A program made the translations under genes and the position numbers. Shown piece by piece: positions 1 to 5,429 of a DNA stretch of 5,429 nucleotides. This DNA comes from an uncultured Oscillospiraceae bacterium. Lineage in GTDB: Bacteria > Bacillota > Clostridia > UBA1381. The stretch spans positions 1-5,429 of the forward strand of contig CAMCPC010000099.1 in the NCBI GenBank assembly GCA_945876665.1, given 5' to 3'. The stretch's first letter is position 1. Each line of letters begins with the position of its first letter. The notes beneath the pieces are model-generated. The model was given only the letters and a program-made list of their open reading frames with translations. It had not been told where the DNA came from and did no database searches.

Positions 1-741
1 GACCTCCTGCGAAACGGAGGACGTTGAGCCTGCCGCGTTTACAAGCTCATAAAGCTTTAGCTGTAAAGGCTTCAGCGGTGACTTTGTTATAAAGTACAGT
101 GCGTCCTGAAATGTGTTCCATCTGCCGACCGCATAGAACAACGCAAGCGTTGCAAGCACCGGCACTGACAGCGGCAGCACTATGCGCAAAAGTACAATAA
201 AGTCATTGCAGCCGTCTATCTGCGCCGCCTCCTCAAGGCTCTGCGGAACGCTGTTCTGCATAAATGTACGCAGAATAATCAGATTATACGCAGAAAATGC
301 CAGCGGCAGTATCAGAACAGCCGCCGTATTTATAAGGTGAAGCTGACTCATAAGTATGTAGTCGGGAATAGTTCCGGCACTGAAATACATGGTTATAAGG
401 AACAGCACACCCACAACGCGTCTGCCCTTAAGGCGCTTGCGTGACAGCGCAAACGCGCCGCAGATTGTCAGGAACATACCAAGCGCCGTAAACGCTACCG
501 TGATGAACACAGAGAACCACAGCGAGCGCATCATAGCCGAATCACCGAATACTGTCTTGTATGCCTCAAAGTTAAGGTCCTTAGGGATAAGAAATACCTG
601 ATTTGCCATGACAGCGCCGTTGCCGCTTATGGACATTGACAGCACATGTATGAACGGAATAAGGCACACAAGCGACAATATTCCGATAAACAGGTATATA
701 AACACATCAGCTAAAATATCAGATACATTTCTTTTCATCAT
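1..741 (-). CDS. lplC: Carbohydrate ABC transporter permease, LplC/YtcP type (CUT1 family), 3' end cut off by the window edge
   Basis: Inner permease subunit of an oligosaccharide importer, paired with the LplB-type subunit just upstream. The frame is open for 247 codons from the ATG at 741 to base 1 with no stop, so only the C-terminus is missing, about 45-50 residues if the family length near 295 applies. Hydrophobic segments are visible at about residues 12-36, 76-98, 108-127, 138-160 and 190-206; the expected sixth lies outside. The EAA loop that docks the ATPase is clear: E170-E171-A172-A173, D176-G177, then L189-P190. The segment GTIPDYIL (123-130) followed by LINTAAVLILP, and GRWNTFQDAL (206-215), are typical of LplC-like permeases. 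Two adjacent ATGs occur (741 and 738). The first overlaps the stop of the upstream gene as ATGA and has a GAGAGG-like site 9 nt upstream, so I chose it. The substrate cannot be read from the sequence; galactan or other pectic oligosaccharides is an inference from the neighbouring galactanase. The symbol is by family resemblance. Confidence 0.93.
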   Translation of the reverse strand, partial: MMKRNVSDILADVFIYLFIGILSLVCLIPFIHVLSMSISGNGAVMANQVFLIPKDLNFEAYKTVFGDSAMMRSLWFSVFITVAFTALGMFLTICGAFALSRKRLKGRRVVGVLFLITMYFSAGTIPDYILMSQLHLINTAAVLILPLAFSAYNLIILRTFMQNSVPQSLEEAAQIDGCNDFIVLLRIVLPLSVPVLATLALFYAVGRWNTFQDALYFITKSPLKPLQLKLYELVNAAGSTSSVSQEV

Positions 742-1694
742 ATTATACCGTCCTCTCCCATAAGCTTTGCAAACTTATCAGACGCGAACACGAAGATAAG
801 TCCGACCACTGACTGGAACAAACCTACAGCCGTAGCTATGTTATATCTGTGGGATTGCAGACCCACGCGGTATACAAACGTTGAAATAACGTCCGAAAAA
901 TCTCTTACAAGCGGATTATCCAGCGTGTATGGACGCTCGAAAGAAATTCCAAGTATACGTCCAAGGCTCATTATGAGCATTACAACGATTGTGGAGCGGA
1001 TACACGGAAGCGTTATGTACCATATCTTTCTCCATCTGCCCGCGCCGTCCACAGTTGCCGCCTCATAAAGATCAGCATTGATACCTGTAATCGCCGCAAG
1101 GTAAATAATCGTTCCCCAGCCCATGCTCTGCCATACTCCTATCAGGCAGTAGCTTACAAGCCAGTGCCATTTTTCCGTAAGAAACGGTATGCTTTCTCCG
1201 CCCATACGGTTTATGAGTATATTGACATAGCCTGTCGTAGGCGCTAAAAGCTGATAGAATATTCCCGCTATAATAACCCACGAAAGGAAATGCGGAAGAT
1301 AAAGAACCGTCTGCGTCACGCGCTTGAAATATTTGTTTCTGATTTCGTTAAGGAATATTGCCAGAATAATCGGCGCAGGGAAGCCTATGATAAGGTCCAA
1401 ACCGTTCAGCACAATGGTATTGCGCAGGGCAATATAGAAATCCTTCATAGAGAAAATTTCCTTGAACGCATCAAAGCCGATAAACTTTGCTTTTTCAAAT
1501 CCGCCGACAACGTCATAATTTAGAAATGCAACGGACAGACCGAACATCGGCAGGAATTTAAACACTATCGCGAACAGCAGCGGAAATATGAGAAGCACAT
1601 ATAACTGCCAGTCCCTTTTCAGGTAATATTTAAAGCCTTTACTGTCCTTTACCGAAGTTTTTTCTTTTTGCAGATTTGCTTTACCTGTCTTCAT
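738..1694 (-). CDS. lplB: Carbohydrate ABC transporter permease, LplB type (CUT1 family)
   Basis: First permease subunit of a CUT1-type oligosaccharide importer, 318 residues, the usual length for LplB/YteP-like proteins. A basic cytoplasmic N-terminus (about 1-29) is followed by six hydrophobic segments at roughly 30-50, 90-116, 126-148, 178-202, 232-252 and 285-305. YLPHFLSWVI (132-141) is characteristic of the LplB group. The EAA loop is present as E211-A212-A213, D216-G217, ending at L229-P230, and is the ATPase docking site. The ATG at 1694 has a purine-rich AAAGGGGGG site (1714-1706) about 11 nt upstream. The stop overlaps the start of the next permease by 4 nt (ATGA), so the two are almost certainly co-translated as partners. 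Its own candidate promoter lies at 1777-1749, after a terminator, so it appears to be transcribed separately from the galactanase. No ATPase or solute-binding gene is in the window; related systems (known for Bacillus MsmX) share one ATPase encoded elsewhere. The symbol is by family resemblance and the substrate is not established. Confidence 0.95.
   Translation of the reverse strand: MKTGKANLQKEKTSVKDSKGFKYYLKRDWQLYVLLIFPLLFAIVFKFLPMFGLSVAFLNYDVVGGFEKAKFIGFDAFKEIFSMKDFYIALRNTIVLNGLDLIIGFPAPIILAIFLNEIRNKYFKRVTQTVLYLPHFLSWVIIAGIFYQLLAPTTGYVNILINRMGGESIPFLTEKWHWLVSYCLIGVWQSMGWGTIIYLAAITGINADLYEAATVDGAGRWRKIWYITLPCIRSTIVVMLIMSLGRILGISFERPYTLDNPLVRDFSDVISTFVYRVGLQSHRYNIATAVGLFQSVVGLIFVFASDKFAKLMGEDGII
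751..756 (-). promoter_or_regulatory. Ribosome binding site of lplC inside the lplB coding end
   Basis: AGAGGA (756-751), within GGGAGAGGA, lies 9 nt before the ATG at 741 and inside the last codons of lplB. The spacing favours the first of the two adjacent ATGs and agrees with translational coupling through the ATGA overlap. Confidence 0.7.
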
Positions 1695-1705
1695 TTAAAT
1701 GCTTG

Positions 1706-1714
1706 CCCCCCTTT
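1706..1714 (-). promoter_or_regulatory. Atypical G-run ribosome binding site of lplB
   Basis: AAAGGGGGG (1714-1706) precedes the ATG at 1694 by 11 nt. It matches AAGGAGG except for a G in place of A, inside a run of six Gs. The spacing is slightly long but usable. Confidence 0.6.
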
Positions 1715-1748
1715 ATTAATTGCAAAATTTGGCTATACTACATTAAAT

Positions 1749-1777
1749 ATATTATCATTTTTTATGCAAGGTGTCAA
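1749..1777 (-). promoter_or_regulatory. Candidate sigma-A promoter for the lplB-lplC permease unit
   Basis: On the minus strand a perfect TTGACA -35 (1777-1772) is followed after 17 nt by TAATAT (1754-1749), preceded by TGA as an extended -10. GATAAT, two bases earlier and matching five of six consensus bases, is an alternative with a 15-nt spacer. Transcription would start near 1742, leaving a leader of roughly 47 nt. The position between a terminator and the first permease gene fits. I saw no clear palindromic operator or CcpA-type site nearby. Confidence 0.75.
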
Positions 1778-1797
1778 TGAAATTACGTTTTTTGCAC

Positions 1798-1832
1798 AAA
1801 AAAGCCGACTTTTTATACAAAAGCCGGCTTTT
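1798..1832 (-). terminator. Strong rho-independent terminator after the galactanase
   Basis: On the minus strand AAAAGCCGGCTTTT (1832-1819) pairs with AAAAGTCGGCTTTT (1813-1800) in a 14-bp stem around a 5-nt loop, with one G-U pair, and the T-run continues to six bases (1803-1798). It starts 8 nt after the galactanase stop. The flanking A-run could allow some function in the other direction, but no gene converges on it. It separates the galactanase unit from the permease unit. Confidence 0.93.
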
Positions 1833-1839
1833 ATAATTC

Positions 1840-3753
1840 CTATTTATTTACTGGTTCAAAATTTCCGCCGTTCCACAGGAATACCTTGTAATCTCCGCCG
1901 TCAGTTACAGTCGGCACAGGCAAAGTAAGCGTAACCTCTGCGCCTGGTGCAACAGACTTTGAGTCTATCTTAATCTCCTTAAGCACACCGTTATTGTCAT
2001 ATACAGCAACATAAAGATTTACTTTCTTTTCAGTGTCATAATTGTTTGTCACCACCGCCTTTATCGTGCCGCCGTCCTCTGTGACCGTGTATCCGCCCGA
2101 AAGTGTTCCCTTTTCACTGCTTTTTGAATTTCTGAACACGCCCACTGTCGGGATTGCCTTGCCGTCAAAGTCAAACAGTGTTGTGTTTTCAACCACGTTT
2201 CCGTCAGGCTTGTCGTCACTTTCACGGTTCGCCCAACCCGAAAGCGACTCATTCGGATTGGCGCTGTCCTCAACGTGAATCATACACGGGTCCCAGTAAA
2301 GAACGCCTACACAGCTGTCGCCTGCGCCCTTAAGCTCGTTGAACAGCTCCGCCATATAACCCTTATGTCCGTCAATCGATGCAGGGTATATGTCCTTATA
2401 CGCATCAATATCCACAAGCTGTCCTGCATATCCGTTCTTCTTTGTGGGATACCAGTTAAAGCCCGTTTCCATAATCATTACAGGCTTACTGTACTTTTGG
2501 TACATTCTTTCGCAGAATTCCGCCGCCTTTGACGCAACAGAGTTCGACCATGCAGGATAATACGAAGCGCCCAAGACATCAACAGCACCTGCCTTTACGA
2601 CCTCGTCCATAAGCCATGTATATTTGCCGTCATTTATAGCGCCGTTATTGCCATCTGTCGCAAAGTGAACTATAACCTGTGTTTCGGGAGATACTGCTTT
2701 TACCGCGTCATAGCCGCTCTTAAGGAACTTCTTTAAATAATCAAGCTCCTTTGCACATGGTATATCATTATCGGCATCCTGATCATCTCCCCATACAAGC
2801 TCAAAAGGCTTTTTAGTCGTGCTCATATTTGCCGCATATGCGTTGCCGAACGGGAACAGCATTCCTCCGTTGATTTCATTGCCGAGTGAAACATATTCGG
2901 GAACAGTACCCTGATTTTTCAGCTTTGTCATAATGTCATATGTATACTCATATATAATCGTAACAAGCTTATCCTGAATTTGCTTTTTCTGTTCTGCTGT
3001 CATGGACTTCAAAAATGCAGGGTCTTTTACGTCATAGCCAAGCTCCTCTTTTATCTGCTTAACCCACTCTGACGGAATAATCTGACGTGTGCCGTTTGAC
3101 CAATAGTCGGAATAATTGAACGTGAACTGAATACCCATGCCCGCATCCTTTGCGCGCTTTGAAAGCTCCAGACAGTCCGCCTCGTCCTGATAACCCTCGG
3201 GAAGATAATATATACCGTCGCCTGTACCCTTGCCCGGATTATTGCTTAAACGTATACGCGCCATGTTTACGCCGTTTGCGCCCAGATATTCAAATACGTC
3301 AACCTCGCTGCCGTTCTCGTCCTTGTACACGCCGCCAAGATCCTCAATATAGCTTACCTCGGTCATGTCACCGCCTGTTATGAACTTATTTGCCTTTGAA
3401 GCTGTAAGGTCAGCGTCCGAAAATTTAATCGTACTTTTTCCGCTTGTCACAACGCCGATTTCACACTTTCCGTCCGTCACGCCGATACCCTTTACAGTTA
3501 CCTTTACACCGTCAGCGGATTTGGGAAGTACGGTGCTTGACATTGTGTAATCGTCCGACAAGCCGTACACATAGGTGTTTTCGTCAACCACATCATTTTT
3601 GCACGTTACGGTAAGGTCATAATAACCGTCCGTAAGACCTGTAACCTCAATTTTTTTGCCCCCTGATACATCACCGTTAAGGTCTACGCTCTGCGCGTAT
3701 GCCGCCGTTGAACACAGCGCCATTACCGCCATCGCAATAAGTAGTTTTTTCAT
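1840..3753 (-). CDS. Secreted GH53 arabinogalactan endo-beta-1,4-galactanase with N- and C-terminal accessory domains
   Basis: Extracellular glycoside hydrolase, 637 residues, expected to cut beta-1,4-galactan chains of pectic arabinogalactan I. A type I signal peptide is clear: MKK, a hydrophobic core, and AYA/Q cleavage after residue 20. Residues about 21-122 form a beta-rich domain resembling the carbohydrate-binding-like domain seen ahead of other clostridial GH53 enzymes (VYGLSDDYTMSSTVLPKS, then GKCEIGV; C51 and C97 could pair). The GH53 catalytic domain runs about 127-541, opening with GGDMTEVSYIEDLGG. NYSDYW is at 213-218. The acid/base Glu is E293 in GNEI, followed by GMLFP, and the nucleophile is E429 in METGFNW; GVLYWDP is at 483-489. 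Both assignments rest on the known two-glutamate mechanism of the family. Residues about 550-637 form a second beta-rich domain ending KVFLWNGG. There is no LPXTG, SLH or lipobox anchor, so the enzyme is probably released or held by its accessory domains. The ATG is fixed by AAGGAG 8 nt upstream. It lies 13 nt after the MATE gene, probably in the same transcript, and a terminator follows 8 nt after the stop. Confidence 0.95.
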   Translation of the reverse strand: MKKLLIAMAVMALCSTAAYAQSVDLNGDVSGGKKIEVTGLTDGYYDLTVTCKNDVVDENTYVYGLSDDYTMSSTVLPKSADGVKVTVKGIGVTDGKCEIGVVTSGKSTIKFSDADLTASKANKFITGGDMTEVSYIEDLGGVYKDENGSEVDVFEYLGANGVNMARIRLSNNPGKGTGDGIYYLPEGYQDEADCLELSKRAKDAGMGIQFTFNYSDYWSNGTRQIIPSEWVKQIKEELGYDVKDPAFLKSMTAEQKKQIQDKLVTIIYEYTYDIMTKLKNQGTVPEYVSLGNEINGGMLFPFGNAYAANMSTTKKPFELVWGDDQDADNDIPCAKELDYLKKFLKSGYDAVKAVSPETQVIVHFATDGNNGAINDGKYTWLMDEVVKAGAVDVLGASYYPAWSNSVASKAAEFCERMYQKYSKPVMIMETGFNWYPTKKNGYAGQLVDIDAYKDIYPASIDGHKGYMAELFNELKGAGDSCVGVLYWDPCMIHVEDSANPNESLSGWANRESDDKPDGNVVENTTLFDFDGKAIPTVGVFRNSKSSEKGTLSGGYTVTEDGGTIKAVVTNNYDTEKKVNLYVAVYDNNGVLKEIKIDSKSVAPGAEVTLTLPVPTVTDGGDYKVFLWNGGNFEPVNK

Positions 3754-3761
3754 ACATTTTT

Positions 3762-3767
3762 CTCCTT
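3762..3767 (-). promoter_or_regulatory. Ribosome binding site of the galactanase, overlapping the MATE stop codon
   Basis: AAGGAG (3767-3762) is a near-perfect site 8 nt from the ATG at 3753. Its first A is the last base of the MATE TAA stop (3769-3767). Ribosomes ending the MATE gene would therefore stop directly on the galactanase initiation region, which suggests coupled translation within one mRNA. Confidence 0.85.
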
Positions 3768-5113
3768 TATCTTAATATTTTTTTACTTTGCCAATAAAAC
3801 ATCGCCGTAGTACACGTTGCCGCTATTACGTCGCTGATTGGTTCCGCCATGAGAAGTCCCCACACACCCATATTCGCCACATGCGGCAGTATCAGTGCCA
3901 GCGGGAACAGCAATATTATTTTTCTCAGACACGCAAGAAACATTGATGTTTTTGCCTCACCCAATGCAAGAAAAGTTTGCTGACAGGCGCTCTGTGCACC
4001 CATTACAGCCATTCCCGCAAGGAACAGACGCGTTGTGTTTGTGCCTATCTTTATAAGCTCCGTGTCGTTCGTAAACAGTCTTAAAAAGAAATTCGGGAAC
4101 AGCTCCACCATTCCTATCGTAACGATCGAAAAGGCAATACTGACAATAAACTGCACATAAAACGCCTTTTTAACTCTGTCAATTTTTCTTGCGCCGAAGT
4201 TGTAGCCGATAACAGGCGACGCACCCTGTGCAAAGCCCTGAAGCGGCAGCCATATAAGCTGCATCAGGCTGAACAGAATTGACATCAGCGCCACATACAA
4301 ATCGTTTCCGTATCTGAGCATACCGTTATTGAAGGTGAGCTGAATAAGACACTCGGTCGCCTGCATTATAAACGGCGAAATGCCGATTGAAAGCACTGAA
4401 ACAACTATATCCTTTTTGAGTTTCAGATTTTTTAATCTGATTTTAAGAATTGTTTTTTTGCCCGTAAGGAACTTTACTACCCACAGGCACGAAACAGCCT
4501 GTGAAATAATCGTAGCAAGCGCCGCACCCTTTACGCCCATTCCGAAAGCGTATATGAAAATCGGGTCAAGCACGATATTGAGCACTGCGCCGATACAGAC
4601 CGTCAGCATACTTGTTTTCGTAAAGCCCTGATTTGTGATGAACATATTGAGTCCCAGAGCAAGCTGAACGAAAACCGTTCCCACAAGGTAAATTGTTATA
4701 TAATCCGATGCGTACGGCAGTGTCGCCTTGCTCGCGCCGAATCGGAGCAGTATCCAATCCTTTGTGAGCATGAACACCGACGCAAGCACCACAGAAAAAA
4801 TTATAAGCAGCATTGTACTGTTTCCGAGAATTTTTTCGGCAGTGTCGTTGTCCTTTGCGCCCATTTTCACCGCTGCCCTTGACGCTCCGCCCATGCCCGC
4901 AAGCATTGCAAACGCCGATACAAGCAGTATTATCGGGAATGTGACTCCCAGTCCCGCAAGCGATAATGAACCTGTTTCGGGAATACGTCCCACGTATATC
5001 CTGTCTACTATGTTGTACAATAAATTTACAAGCTGCGCCAGTACGGTAGGTATTGCCAGCTTGAATATCAGCTTTGTGACAGGTGCTGTTTCCAGCGGAT
5101 TTTGGTTTTCCAT
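3767..5113 (-). CDS. MATE-family efflux transporter (MepA/NorM-like)
   Basis: Polytopic inner-membrane antiporter that would export organic cations, drugs or metabolites in exchange for Na+ or H+. The product is 448 residues, a standard MATE length, with about twelve hydrophobic segments (roughly 17-37, 51-75, 96-116, 134-156, 166-190, 194-216, 237-262, 272-296, 316-338, 354-380, 392-411 and 416-440). A basic cytoplasmic linker (about 217-235) separates the two homologous halves. Family marks include the early P22, VDRIYVGR (36-43), GMGGASRAAVKMGA (73-86), LNIVLDPIFIY (178-188) and the second-half QGFAQGASPVIGYNFGA (292-308). I chose the ATG at 5113 because AGAGGTG (5128-5122) sits 8 nt upstream. 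The frame continues upstream to an ATG at 5164, but that stretch covers the candidate promoter and lacks a ribosome site. The galactanase gene follows after 13 nt, its ribosome site abutting this stop. The substrate is not predictable; MATE genes are common and a link to galactan use is only positional. Confidence 0.94.
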   Translation of the reverse strand: MENQNPLETAPVTKLIFKLAIPTVLAQLVNLLYNIVDRIYVGRIPETGSLSLAGLGVTFPIILLVSAFAMLAGMGGASRAAVKMGAKDNDTAEKILGNSTMLLIIFSVVLASVFMLTKDWILLRFGASKATLPYASDYITIYLVGTVFVQLALGLNMFITNQGFTKTSMLTVCIGAVLNIVLDPIFIYAFGMGVKGAALATIISQAVSCLWVVKFLTGKKTILKIRLKNLKLKKDIVVSVLSIGISPFIMQATECLIQLTFNNGMLRYGNDLYVALMSILFSLMQLIWLPLQGFAQGASPVIGYNFGARKIDRVKKAFYVQFIVSIAFSIVTIGMVELFPNFFLRLFTNDTELIKIGTNTTRLFLAGMAVMGAQSACQQTFLALGEAKTSMFLACLRKIILLFPLALILPHVANMGVWGLLMAEPISDVIAATCTTAMFYWQSKKILR

Positions 5114-5121
5114 AATATATA

Positions 5122-5128
5122 CACCTCT
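5122..5128 (-). promoter_or_regulatory. Ribosome binding site that fixes the MATE start
   Basis: AGAGGTG lies 8 nt before the ATG at 5113. The alternative ATG at 5164 has no comparable site and would place the start inside the promoter, so this site decides the shorter 448-residue product. Confidence 0.8.
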
Positions 5129-5135
5129 TCCTATT

Positions 5136-5164
5136 ATGATAACATATTTTTCGTTTTCGTACAA
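5136..5164 (-). promoter_or_regulatory. Candidate sigma-A promoter with extended -10 for the MATE-galactanase unit
   Basis: On the minus strand TTGTAC (5164-5159) is a weak -35 box, 17 nt from TATCAT (5141-5136), which matches the -10 consensus at five of six bases and is preceded by TGT (5144-5142), an extended -10. Transcription would start near 5129, just before the ribosome site, giving a leader of about 16 nt. It lies directly downstream of a terminator, where a promoter is needed. An overlapping CATAAT 3 nt further on is an alternative -10. Confidence 0.6.
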
Positions 5165-5188
5165 CAGTTATTGCATAAATTTTCAAAC

Positions 5189-5218
5189 AAAAAAAACGAA
5201 GCCGTATTGAGCTCCGTT
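5189..5218 (-). terminator. Rho-independent terminator after the right-edge gene
   Basis: Read on the minus strand, AACGGAGC (5218-5211) pairs with GCTTCGTT (5202-5195) around an 8-nt loop, and the T-run reaches eight bases (5196-5189). One pair is G-U in the minus-strand RNA but would be an A-C mismatch in the plus-strand RNA, so the hairpin works best in the minus direction. It begins 8 nt after the stop of the preceding gene. Confidence 0.85.
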
Positions 5219-5226
5219 CTTAAAAA

Positions 5227-5429
5227 TCATTTCTTTATTTTAATTATGTATTCCGTACCCCACTCAAAGGAGTTTTCTTCAATATCAGCTTCTATTCCGC
5301 TCTTTTTCATCATATTGACAGCGCGCTCAACTGTGTTTTTGAAAACCTTAACGTCCTTCGCTTTCGTCACGCGTAGCTCGTCAATGGGCTTTACCTTGCG
5401 CGTATTCATGCTTCGCACAAGCTGTTCCG
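5227..5429 (-). CDS. Unrecognised protein, C-terminal part only (5' end beyond the right edge)
   Basis: The frame is open from the right edge to a TGA at 5229-5227, giving 67 residues. Within the window the possible starts are a GTG at 5418 and an ATG at 5409, and neither has a convincing ribosome binding site, so I read this as the tail of a longer gene. The stretch is lysine-rich and mixed in charge. It has a probable helix (about KVFKNTVERAVNMMKKSG) followed by two short strand-like segments (IEADIEE and EYIIKIKK), which looks like a small alpha/beta end of a folded cytoplasmic protein. There is no membrane segment, signal peptide or motif I can assign. A rho-independent terminator begins 8 nt after the stop, which supports the reading frame being real and shows that it ends a transcript separate from the MATE gene. 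If it is instead a complete small gene, the start would most likely be the ATG at 5409. I do not recognise the family. Confidence 0.7.
   Translation of the reverse strand, partial: EQLVRSMNTRKVKPIDELRVTKAKDVKVFKNTVERAVNMMKKSGIEADIEENSFEWGTEYIIKIKK

Noticed and set aside
389..601. Short plus-strand open frame over lplC
   Set aside because: It is antisense to the well-supported permease frame that is open from 741 to base 1 and carries the EAA motif.
1706..1711. Run of six Gs before lplB as a phase-variable tract
   Set aside because: Six bases is short for slipped-strand switching, and the run is explained by its role as the ribosome binding site.
1695..1797. CcpA-type catabolite repression site or palindromic operator upstream of lplB
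   Set aside because: I looked for the TGNAANCGN-type pattern and for inverted repeats. The nearest candidates (TGCAAAAAACG; distant TGCAAAA and TTTTGCA copies) do not fit the spacing.
2042..2532. Several short plus-strand open frames (and a minus-strand one) over the galactanase gene
   Set aside because: They are shadows of the GH53 frame, with no ribosome sites or recognisable products.
3691..3753. Lipoprotein signal in the galactanase (Cys at residue 14)
   Set aside because: The residues before the Cys (M-A-L) do not form a lipobox, which needs Ala or Gly at -1. The AYA motif at 18-20 gives a good type I cleavage site instead.
4423..4440. Perfect 7-bp inverted repeat with a TTTT loop, followed by TTTT on the plus strand, looking like a terminator
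   Set aside because: It lies inside the MATE gene where the code for the Leu/Lys/Asn-rich linker between the two halves is naturally AT-rich. The stem is AT-rich and no plus-strand gene precedes it.
5114..5164. Longer MATE start at the upstream ATG (17 extra residues)
   Set aside because: No ribosome site precedes it and it would begin inside the candidate promoter. The ATG at 5113 has a good site and gives the normal family N-terminus.
4566..5186. A 206-codon open frame on the minus strand in another frame over the MATE N-terminal half
   Set aside because: The product is rich in Cys, Gly, Arg and His with no coherent domain, it lacks a ribosome site, and the overlapping MATE frame carries clear family motifs.
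4728..5210. A 160-codon open frame on the plus strand opposite the MATE gene
   Set aside because: It is antisense to a convincing MATE coding sequence and its product matches no family I know. It is Ser/Thr-rich, as expected for a shadow frame, and it runs through the MATE promoter and the upstream terminator.

Overview
The window reads as a polysaccharide-use region from a low-to-mid-GC Gram-positive bacterium, most likely a gut or rumen member of the Clostridia. This is an inference from the gene families, the strong AAGGAG-type ribosome binding sites, the Gram-positive style signal peptide, and AT-rich spacers between moderately GC-rich genes. No rRNA, tRNA or other taxonomic marker is present.

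Every gene lies on the minus strand, so transcription runs from the right edge to the left edge. From right to left: (1) the C-terminal end of an unrecognised protein (5429 to 5227), closed by a rho-independent terminator; (2) a candidate extended -10 promoter followed by a two-gene unit, a MATE-family multidrug/organic-compound exporter (5113 to 3767) and, 13 nt later, a secreted family GH53 endo-beta-1,4-galactanase with extra beta-rich domains at both ends (3753 to 1840), closed by a strong terminator; (3) a candidate TTGACA promoter and a two-gene unit of ABC sugar-transport permeases of the LplB and LplC types (1694 to 738, and 741 running off the left edge), joined by a 4-nt ATGA overlap.

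Functional reading: the galactanase would cut beta-1,4-galactan, the side chain of pectic arabinogalactan I / rhamnogalacturonan I, outside the cell. The LplB/LplC pair would form the membrane channel of a CUT1-type oligosaccharide importer. The solute-binding protein is not in the window and is expected just past the left edge. The ATPase may be a shared MsmX-type subunit encoded elsewhere. That the importer carries galactan oligosaccharides is inferred only from adjacency; it has its own promoter and the LplBC family handles many plant oligosaccharides. The pairing of a MATE exporter with a galactanase in one apparent operon is the most unusual point of organisation.

I found no CRISPR array, mobile element, RNA gene, long repeat or clear undescribed system. 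The regulatory layout (two terminators and two promoters, all pointing the same way) is well supported by the sequence itself.
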